A stretch of 13,137 bases of DNA. Source: JBHIAG01 sp046758465. Its GTDB lineage: Bacteria; Acidobacteriota; Terriglobia; Acidiferrales; 2-02-FULL-67-57. The number at the start of each line of letters is the position of its first letter. The first letter of the stretch is position 1. This document shows positions 5,586-11,613 of this stretch, in pieces. The notes beneath the pieces are model-generated. The model was not told where the DNA came from, did no database searches, and saw nothing but the letters and a program-made list of their open reading frames with translations. The stretch lies in the NCBI GenBank assembly GCA_046758465.1, contig JBHIAG010000063.1, forward strand, positions 1 to 13,137, written 5' to 3'. Position numbers and translations under genes: made by a program.

Positions 5586-8198
5586 ATGCGTTGGCTGCGG
5601 AAACTCTTCGCGAATCTCTGGTCACATAAATATTCCTTCCTTCTCAGCCTGACCATTACCGCCAGCGGGTTGCTCCTCTACACGGCTATCTACCTGGCCG
5701 AATGGCGGCTGCCGCTGCTGGATTTCATCGACGCCATCGAGCTCCGCAGCTATGACACCCGCTTCAAGGTTCGTGGTCGGACCCCGCCTACACCGGAAGT
5801 TGTTATTGTCGCCATTGACACGAAGACGATCGATGAGCTCGGCAGCTTCCCCTTTTCCCGTACCCATTTTGCGCGCATGCTGGACCACCTCACGCGTGAC
5901 GGTGCTAAGGTCGTCGGTTTTGACGTCAACTTCCTCAAACCCGACGAAAAGTCAGGTTTGCAAGCGGTGCGCACGGCGCGGGAGGGGTACTTGGCTCGTG
6001 TGCCTCGGGGGCGGCGCGACTCGGACTATCTGGCTGAGCTCGACGCCCTGGAGCGCGCGGCCGATGCCGACCGCCAGTTGGCCGAAGCAATGCGGCGCGC
6101 GGGCAACGTTGTGCTCGGGCAGTTTTTCAACTTCAGAGAGGAAGATATCGAGCACATTGACGAGCAAACGCAGGCCGAATACGACAGTCTCCTCGCGTTC
6201 GGCGCTTACAGCAATGTGCGGCCACTGTCACGCCAGCCAGGCGAACGGGTGCCACCGCTCGGCCAGACCTTTGTCGGCGCCAGGGCCTTGCTGGCCCGAC
6301 CCAATCTGCTGCTGTTTGCCGATGCCGCCGACTACAACTTTGGCTACTTCAACTTCTTTCCCGGCGCCGACCCGGTGATGCGCCAGACGGACCTCGTCAT
6401 CGAATACAAGGGCGATTTCTACCCCTCACTTGATATCCAGGTGCTGAAACGCTACCTCGATGTGTCGGACCAAGATTTCGGTGTGTATTACAACATGGCC
6501 GGCATCGAATATATTGGCCTGGGCGAGCTGCATGTGCCGACCGACGCCCTGGGCCGCCTTCTCATCAATTATCGTGGGCCAGACCGCACCTTCCCGCACG
6601 TCTCGCTCGCCGACATCGTGGCGGGCAGGTACGCCCCCGGCACCTTTAGGGGCAAGATCGTGCTCGTCGGGCCGACCATGCTCGGCATTCCCGATCATCA
6701 TGCCACGCCCTTCATGCAAACGGGTTTTCCTGGGGTCGAAATCCACGCCAACGTCCTGGATACCATGCTGACACAGCGCTTCATCCGCCGGGGACTGCGC
6801 GAGGAACTGATCGACTTGGCCTTCATTGTACTTTTCGGGATGGGCATGGGCTTCGTGCTGGGGCTGGCGCGGCCCTTGTGGTCGACCCTGGTGACGGTGG
6901 CGATGCTGGCGCTCTTCTTAGGGGGGGCCTACTTCGCCCTCGCGCAGTTCGACATGTGGTTGAACATGGTAGTGCCGGGCGGGGTACTGGTGTCGAACTT
7001 CCTTGGGGTGACGGCCTACCGGGTGTTCATCGAGGAGCGGGAGAAGCGGAAGACGCGCGCGGCGTTCCAGCAGTATGTGTCGCCCCAGCTCATCCGCGAG
7101 ATGTTGAAGGGCCGGGGTCAGCTCGAACTGGGCGGTAAAGAGCGCGAACTGAGCATCATGTTTTCCGACATCCGTGGCTTTACCAGTTTGTCGGAAAAGC
7201 TCACCGCCATGGAACTTACCAGCTTTTTGAACGAGTACACGGACGAGATGACCAACATCATCTTCCGCCACTGGGGCACACTGGACAAATTCGAGGGCGA
7301 CGCCATTATGGCCTTCTGGGGCGCACCCTTCGAGCAGGACGATCATGCACGCCGCGCCTGTGCCGCCGCGCTCGATAAGGCACGGCGGGTGGACGAGCTG
7401 CGGGCGCAGTGGCGCGCGGAGGGCAAGCCCGACATCAACATCGGCCTCGGCATCAACACCGGGCGGGTGGTGGTCGGCAATATGGGCTCGCGCAAGCGCT
7501 TCAACTACACCGTGCTCGGCGACCCGGTGAACCTGGCGTCGCGCCTGGAAGGGGTCAACAAGGCATATGCCACCCGCATCATCGTCAGCGAAACCACCTA
7601 CCGGGCGGCCAGCGATGCCCTGTGGCTGTTGCGGCGCCGCGTGAGCGACTATTTCCGGGTTCCCCCGGAGGCGTTGGCGAGTGTGAACAGCACCGAGGCG
7701 GTGCGCCGGGCGCGGCGCGTGGCGATGTTTCTGAGTCACAAACTGTCGCTGGGTCCGGCTGGCTATATCGCCCGCGAATTTGGTGAGGCAGGGGAAGGAA
7801 GCGTCCTACAGGCCGTCGAGGAGGTCGAGCGCGAGGCCATCAGGAACAAGAAACTGCAGCGTTTTCTCGAAGAGGTGCGCCGTTCGTTCACTCTGTTTGT
7901 CTTTCGCCAGCTCGACTGGATCCGCGTGAAGGGAAAACAGGAACCAGTGGCCATCTATGAGTTGCTCGCCTACCGCAGCGACGGCAACCCCTGGGGCGAC
8001 TTACTCGACCTGTTCCAGGGGGGGTTGAACGCCTACCGCGCGCGGCAGTGGGACTTTGCCATTGAGCTGTTTCAACTGGCCCTCGAACGCTATCCCGACG
8101 ACGGCCCCTCCAAGCTCTTCCTGGCCCGCTGCCAGCAATACAAGCAGGAAAAGCCGGATCCCGCCTGGGATGGGGTCTACGTGATGAAAACCAAGTAG
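5586..8198 (+). CDS. CHASE2 adenylate cyclase with a DnaA domain IV-like insertion
   Basis: The 870-residue membrane protein has one N-terminal helix (about 17-38), a periplasmic CHASE2 sensor (about 45-400), three helices (about 408-428, 433-453, 458-480) and a class III cyclase domain (about 520-790). Catalytic residues are complete: metal ligands D528 (FSDIRGF) and D572 (EGDAIMAFWG), the adenine-type pair K568/D646, and transition-state residues N649/R653 (GDPVNLASR). cAMP is therefore the predicted product. The domain is split: after TTYRAASDALWLLRRR, residues about 686-768 resemble DnaA domain IV before the cyclase resumes with FRQLDWIRVKGK. The C-terminal TPR-like tail (about 800-870) is usual for CHASE2 cyclases. 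It starts 24 bases after the ATPase gene, with a weak AGCAGG site before ATG 5586, so it is probably cotranscribed and may supply the ligand for the neighbour's cNMP domain. Confidence 0.92.
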   Translation: MRWLRKLFANLWSHKYSFLLSLTITASGLLLYTAIYLAEWRLPLLDFIDAIELRSYDTRFKVRGRTPPTPEVVIVAIDTKTIDELGSFPFSRTHFARMLDHLTRDGAKVVGFDVNFLKPDEKSGLQAVRTAREGYLARVPRGRRDSDYLAELDALERAADADRQLAEAMRRAGNVVLGQFFNFREEDIEHIDEQTQAEYDSLLAFGAYSNVRPLSRQPGERVPPLGQTFVGARALLARPNLLLFADAADYNFGYFNFFPGADPVMRQTDLVIEYKGDFYPSLDIQVLKRYLDVSDQDFGVYYNMAGIEYIGLGELHVPTDALGRLLINYRGPDRTFPHVSLADIVAGRYAPGTFRGKIVLVGPTMLGIPDHHATPFMQTGFPGVEIHANVLDTMLTQRFIRRGLREELIDLAFIVLFGMGMGFVLGLARPLWSTLVTVAMLALFLGGAYFALAQFDMWLNMVVPGGVLVSNFLGVTAYRVFIEEREKRKTRAAFQQYVSPQLIREMLKGRGQLELGGKERELSIMFSDIRGFTSLSEKLTAMELTSFLNEYTDEMTNIIFRHWGTLDKFEGDAIMAFWGAPFEQDDHARRACAAALDKARRVDELRAQWRAEGKPDINIGLGINTGRVVVGNMGSRKRFNYTVLGDPVNLASRLEGVNKAYATRIIVSETTYRAASDALWLLRRRVSDYFRVPPEALASVNSTEAVRRARRVAMFLSHKLSLGPAGYIAREFGEAGEGSVLQAVEEVEREAIRNKKLQRFLEEVRRSFTLFVFRQLDWIRVKGKQEPVAIYELLAYRSDGNPWGDLLDLFQGGLNAYRARQWDFAIELFQLALERYPDDGPSKLFLARCQQYKQEKPDPAWDGVYVMKTK
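7641..7889 (+). other. DnaA domain IV-like insert inside the cyclase catalytic domain (residues 686-768)
   Basis: The segment reads VSDYFRVPPEALAS, then VRRARRVAMFLSHKLS, then YIAREFG, then GSVLQAVEEVE. By eye it aligns without gaps to E. coli DnaA recalled from memory: VAEYYKIKVADLLS, then VARPRQMAMALAKELT, then EIGDAFGG, then TTVLHACRKIE. Residues that contact the DnaA box are changed: R399 aligns with S702, and D433, H434, T435 align with G736, E737, G738. The helical scaffold thus looks preserved while DnaA-box recognition is probably lost. A relative in which this fold follows a RAYT/Y1 transposase domain is an alternative source. Confidence 0.65.
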
Positions 8199-8214
8199 GG
8201 CGGGGCGAGCGGAC

Positions 8215-9510
8215 TTAGGGTTCCGCGCCCTCGGCAATCCATTCCTCGATGAGGGAAGGGAAGATGGGTATGGTGAGGAGTTGGATAAACTTGGCGCGGG
8301 CATTTCCGGTGGCGAGGTAGCGCCGCAGGATTTCCCGCCCCACCGTGTAGTTGAACGAGTAAACGCCCCACTCGCGGTCAAACTGGATGGTTTTGCGGGC
8401 GCGGGCGGGGTCCATCAAGGCGTACTTCTGCAAGAAGGCGACCATCGCCTCCTCGCTGGCACCCTCGTCGTGCAGCATAAACGGCAGCCGCTCGCGGACG
8501 CGGCTGAGAGTTTCGAGCAGGGGTTGCAGCTTCTCCCAGGTGGCGACGTCGGCCGCCGCGAGTTCCAGGCGGGGGAAGAAGACGTCACGGTGCCAGGCAT
8601 AGCGTTCCGCTGGTGGCATCAGAATGTCCTTGCCGACTTCGGCCACAGCCTCCGCCATGGTGCTCTGCGGGGTGTAGAGCGGACTCACGCACCACTCGAA
8701 GTACCCGCGCTCGTGGAAGAGGCGCTGTTCGCGGGTGGTGAGGTCGGTGTGGTGGCCGGGATAAGCTTCGTGGGCGATGTAGGAATAGACGCTGGTCGCA
8801 AGGGTGGGCAAGTCGGTGTTGATTTCAATGCGGGAGCGGGCGTTGCCCTGGAACCAGTTGTAGCCGCCCCAGGCCTGGCCGGTCACGAAATAGAGTTCGA
8901 CGCGTTCCTGGGGTGGCAAGAGCAATAGCTTGCGGGCACGCGCCTGCACTTCCTCGAGCGCGATGCGATAGGCGGCTTCCACGCGTGTTGGCGGCAGGCG
9001 GAAGTGAGCGCGCCAGGCCTTCACACGGTCGAGCAAGCTGCCGGGGCCGGGCAGCGCTTGGTCGAGTGCGGTCAGCGCGGCTTCGAGTTCGGCGTTCGTT
9101 GGTGGTTGCACCTCCAGGTCAAAGAGCCGGCGGGCCTGTTCCGCGACGCTGAACTGTTCGCCCTGGAGCATGCGGATTTTCGTTTCGAGGGCAGCGAGCT
9201 GCTTCTCGAACCAGCGCCGCCGGACTGGGTTGCCCCGGGTGTTCGGCAGGGCGGCCCGCAACGCTTCGGCTTGGGCGCGCAGTTCTTCCAGCGGCCGCTT
9301 GCCCTCGCGCGTGACCTGCTCGCGCACATCGGCAGGGCCATAGTAGTAGTCGTTGAAGCCGGGTTCGTGTTGGTCAATCCGGAGGACGAGGAGGACATAG
9401 CCGCGGGCCACGTCGTCGAGAGAGTCGTAGGAGGAGGCGCGAGACGCAACGCTGGCGTGGAGCAGGCAGGCGAGAACAACCGCAGCGAGAAGTTGTGCCC
9501 GACGTCGCAT
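8215..9510 (-). CDS. Secreted DUF885-like metallopeptidase-type protein
   Basis: The 431-residue protein starts with a Sec-type signal peptide (RRR, then LLAAVVLACLLHASVASRA). The remaining chain is mostly helical. It contains HEAYPGHH at residues 247-254, the motif that marks DUF885-type putative metallopeptidases (usually HE-x-x-PGHH). E287 or E291 in the downstream helix MAEAVAEVGKDI could be a third metal ligand. At 431 residues it is shorter than the roughly 550-600 residues common for DUF885, so it is a compact or divergent branch. Substrate is unknown; a periplasmic or surface location is inferred. ATG 9510 is supported by AGGAGG (9517-9522, minus strand) with a 6-base spacer. It converges on the cyclase gene with only 16 bases between stops and no terminator visible there. 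Confidence 0.75.
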   Translation of the reverse strand: MRRRAQLLAAVVLACLLHASVASRASSYDSLDDVARGYVLLVLRIDQHEPGFNDYYYGPADVREQVTREGKRPLEELRAQAEALRAALPNTRGNPVRRRWFEKQLAALETKIRMLQGEQFSVAEQARRLFDLEVQPPTNAELEAALTALDQALPGPGSLLDRVKAWRAHFRLPPTRVEAAYRIALEEVQARARKLLLLPPQERVELYFVTGQAWGGYNWFQGNARSRIEINTDLPTLATSVYSYIAHEAYPGHHTDLTTREQRLFHERGYFEWCVSPLYTPQSTMAEAVAEVGKDILMPPAERYAWHRDVFFPRLELAAADVATWEKLQPLLETLSRVRERLPFMLHDEGASEEAMVAFLQKYALMDPARARKTIQFDREWGVYSFNYTVGREILRRYLATGNARAKFIQLLTIPIFPSLIEEWIAEGAEP

Positions 9511-9572
9511 GAAAGCCTCCTCGACTCCTACGATGACTAAAACCCGGCGGACGTTGGCCCCCGCTAGGTTCC

Positions 9573-9601
9573 ACGTAACTGCTTAGCGCCCCGGTTGTCA
9601 A
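9573..9601 (-). promoter_or_regulatory. Candidate promoter of the DUF885-like gene
   Basis: Read on the minus strand, a perfect TTGACA (9596-9601) is followed after 17 bases by TTACGT (9573-9578), a poor -10 match. The leader would be about 55 bases. The -35 box lies back to back with the TTGACA of the opposite promoter, only 16 bases apart. Confidence 0.35.
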
Positions 9602-9617
9602 GGGAGTGTGGGGTCGT

Positions 9618-9646
9618 TTGACAGTCGGCGGTGCGGTTGGTAGCAT
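9618..9646 (+). promoter_or_regulatory. Sigma70-type promoter of the TPR protein gene
   Basis: TTGACA (9618-9623, perfect) and TAGCAT (9641-9646, 4 of 6) are separated by the optimal 17 bases. Transcription would begin near 9653, which leaves a short leader before the GTG start at 9681 and rules out translation from the earlier in-frame ATG at 9606. Confidence 0.6.
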
Positions 9647-9680
9647 CGGCTGTTTTCGAGCGGAAGGAGAGGCGACTGCT

Positions 9681-10406
9681 GTGGCCCGGGTTTCGCGCCG
9701 CGAACTGAAAAAGGACGAGTTCATCTCCGCGTTTGAAGAGACCCTAGCGTTTCTGGGAGAGCAGCGGGAGATGATCATCGCACTGGTGCTGGTGGTGCTT
9801 GTGGGTGCCGGGTCGTTGGGCGGGTTCTGGTGGTACGCGCGGCGCCAGGAGCAGCAGGCGAGCCTCGCCCTGGGCCAGGCACTCGAAATCTACGCTGCGC
9901 CCATACGACTGAACCCGGGAGAATCACCGCTCAGCCTTCCCGGGCCTTCCTTCGCCAACGAGAAAGAAAAGTATGAGGCAGCGCAGAAAGCGTTCGGCGA
10001 GTTGCGGCGTGAATTCGCGCGCACCCGTGTGGGGGTTCTTGGCAAGCACTACGAGGGACTGGCGCTGTGGGAGCTGGGGAAGCGGGACGAGGCGGTGCGG
10101 CTGCTGGAAGAAGTCAGCCGTGGCACGCGCCCCGAGCGCGCAGCGGTGGCGGGCTTGCACCTGGCCGGCTTCTACCAGAAGCTCGGCCGCCGGGAGGAGG
10201 CGCGGCAGCTCTACCAGAAGCTGAGCGAGCGGCCCACCAGCAGCGTTCCCCGCGCGGTCGCTTTGCTGGCGCTGGCCGACCTCACGGCAGCGACCCAGCC
10301 TGCCGAAGCCCGCAAGCTCTACGAGGAAGTGAAACGCGAACTGGGCGACAGCAGCCTCGCAGACGAAGTTGATCGTCGCCTGGCACTCTTGCCGCCCGGG
10401 TCGTAG
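9681..10406 (+). CDS. Single-pass membrane TPR protein, YfgM-like
   Basis: The 241-residue protein has a charged cytoplasmic N-terminus (RVSRRELKKDEFISAFEETLAF), one membrane helix (about residues 31-50) and a C-terminal part of TPR-like helical hairpins (for example ALWELGKRDEAVRLLEEV and AGFYQKLGRREEARQLYQKL). This is the layout of the YfgM/TPR_21 family, whose E. coli member binds the Sec translocon and periplasmic chaperones; the exact role here is unknown. I chose GTG 9681 because AAGGAGAGG (9664-9672) lies 8 bases upstream and a promoter lies at 9618-9646. The longer reading frame from ATG 9606 would start upstream of that promoter and adds a low-complexity Gly/Ala stretch. No terminator is visible before the next gene, so read-through into the arsM pair is possible. 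Confidence 0.72.
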   Translation: MARVSRRELKKDEFISAFEETLAFLGEQREMIIALVLVVLVGAGSLGGFWWYARRQEQQASLALGQALEIYAAPIRLNPGESPLSLPGPSFANEKEKYEAAQKAFGELRREFARTRVGVLGKHYEGLALWELGKRDEAVRLLEEVSRGTRPERAAVAGLHLAGFYQKLGRREEARQLYQKLSERPTSSVPRAVALLALADLTAATQPAEARKLYEEVKRELGDSSLADEVDRRLALLPPGS

Positions 10407-10441
10407 CTTCATCCCAGGCGTTTTAAAGGAGGTGTTAAAAA

Positions 10442-10573
10442 ATGGCAGAGGAAGGCAAAACGTATGTTTGTGAGATGTGTAAGGCTGAAGTAACAGTCAT
10501 CAAAAAGCCCGTCCCGGATCCGCAATGCCCCACTCTCAGCTGCTGCGGAAAAGAAATGAAAGAAAAGGATTAA
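10442..10573 (+). CDS. Small desulforedoxin-like metal-binding protein (43 residues)
   Basis: The short frame encodes MAEEGKTYVCEMCKAEVTVI, then KKPVPDPQCPTLSCCGKEMKEKD. The order YxCExC (C10, C13) and CCGKEM (C34, C35) matches the desulforedoxin domain, in which four cysteines hold one iron atom. The hairpin between the pairs is a few residues longer than in desulforedoxin and carries an extra C29. A near-perfect Shine-Dalgarno sequence, AAAGGAGGTG (10425-10434), sits 7 bases before ATG. It ends 19 bases before arsM and shares its AT-rich, strong-SD style, so the two are probably one translational unit acquired together. Electron transfer or metal/metalloid handling for ArsM is a guess from context; a plain zinc ribbon is the main alternative. 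Confidence 0.72.
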   Translation: MAEEGKTYVCEMCKAEVTVIKKPVPDPQCPTLSCCGKEMKEKD

Positions 10574-10592
10574 AGGAAGGAGGGTAAAAAAT

Positions 10593-11426
10593 ATGAAAAT
10601 CGAGGAAATCAAACAAGTTGTCAAAAGTCGCTACGGTAAATGTGCTGATACGGGTGGCGGGAAGAAGTCCTGTTGTTGCCCCAGCGAGGCCACCTCCACT
10701 TCGAGCTTTGCTGCTGAACACGGGCTTTATGGGCACGAAGAGCTCTCCTTGATCCCTGAAATCGCTCGCAATCTTTCTAAGGGATGCGGTAACCCCACTG
10801 GTTTTGCCAATCTTCAACCTACCGAAGTGGTTGTGGATTTCGGCTGTGGTGCAGGGATAGATGTCATTCTTGCTGCTCACAAGATAGGACCCGGTGGAAA
10901 AGTGGTTGGAGTAGATTTCACCTCCCAGATGAGCCAGCGTGCACAGCAGGCCGTGACTGAGGCGGGCTTGACAGATGCAGTGAAGCTTCTTGTTGCCGAC
11001 ATGGAGCGGCTTGAGCTTCCTGATGGCTTTGCCGATGTGGTGATATCCAACTGCGTCATCAACCTGTGTCCCGACAAAGAGGCTGTGTATCGGGAAGCCT
11101 TTCGCATCCTGAAACCCGGAGGGCGTTTGGCCATTTCTGACATAGTTTATACAGAAAAGATCGATCCTCATGTACAAGAGCGCTTTCAATCAACCTGGGC
11201 AGGATGTGTAGGAGGAGCGATAGAGGAGGATGGTTATTTCAAGATAGTTCGGGAGGCGGGCTTCAGACAGGTTGAGGTCGTGGCCCGTCATCCATTAGCT
11301 CCGAAGGAACTGGAAGCGATGGCATGTTGTCCAGGGCCGGAATTTACCCCGGCTCCAGCAAAAGATGATCTTGGTGTGGTTCAAGGGAAAGTGATCAGCG
11401 TTAAATTCACAGCGGTTAAACCATAG
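10593..11426 (+). CDS. arsM: Arsenite S-adenosylmethionine methyltransferase
   Basis: The 277-residue cytoplasmic enzyme methylates As(III) to mono-, di- and trimethylated forms using SAM. Residues 82-88 (DFGCGAG) are the SAM-binding motif I, with D108 in GVDFT closing the ribose site. Three cysteines at the spacing of ArsM active sites are present: C65 (LSKGCGNP), C154 (SNCVINLCPDK) and C205 (WAGCVGGAI). The N-terminus MKIEEIKQVVKSRYG followed by a CCCP cluster (C27-C29) is common in bacterial and archaeal ArsM. AAGGAGGG (10577-10584) lies 8 bases before ATG. Sampled GC is about 45% against 68% in dgt, and codon choice differs from the neighbours, which suggests horizontal transfer. No ArsR, ArsB/Acr3 or ArsC gene is present in the window. 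Its small upstream partner is described separately. Confidence 0.93.
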   Translation: MKIEEIKQVVKSRYGKCADTGGGKKSCCCPSEATSTSSFAAEHGLYGHEELSLIPEIARNLSKGCGNPTGFANLQPTEVVVDFGCGAGIDVILAAHKIGPGGKVVGVDFTSQMSQRAQQAVTEAGLTDAVKLLVADMERLELPDGFADVVISNCVINLCPDKEAVYREAFRILKPGGRLAISDIVYTEKIDPHVQERFQSTWAGCVGGAIEEDGYFKIVREAGFRQVEVVARHPLAPKELEAMACCPGPEFTPAPAKDDLGVVQGKVISVKFTAVKP

Positions 11427-11613
11427 CCAAGCCATAATAGTGGGCACTTGCAGCATCTGACAGCGGTTTTACGCAAGGGGTGCACCGCATTTGCTGCCTA
11501 ACGGTTGCGAACGTCGTAGAGCCGCGAACTGTACGCAACTTTACTGTCTGTAATCGATAATTTGCGTTTAACCCTTGCTTTCCTGACGTCGGATTCCGCG
11601 TAAGATAGAGGCG

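Noticed and set aside
6918..7739. Minus-strand open frame of 273 codons opposite the cyclase domain
   Set aside because: Low-complexity, His/Arg/Pro-rich translation with no recognisable motif; the plus strand encodes an intact cyclase.
7641..7889. Functional DnaA-box binding by the cyclase insert
   Set aside because: The residues that contact the DnaA box are substituted, and I noticed no consensus TTATNCACA site in the window, though this was not an exhaustive search.
9606..9680. Upstream ATG extension of the TPR protein
   Set aside because: It lies upstream of and across the predicted promoter, lacks an SD, and the later GTG has one at good spacing.
11427..11613. tRNA gene or integration site after arsM
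   Set aside because: No cloverleaf, anticodon arm or direct-repeat attachment site could be recognised.
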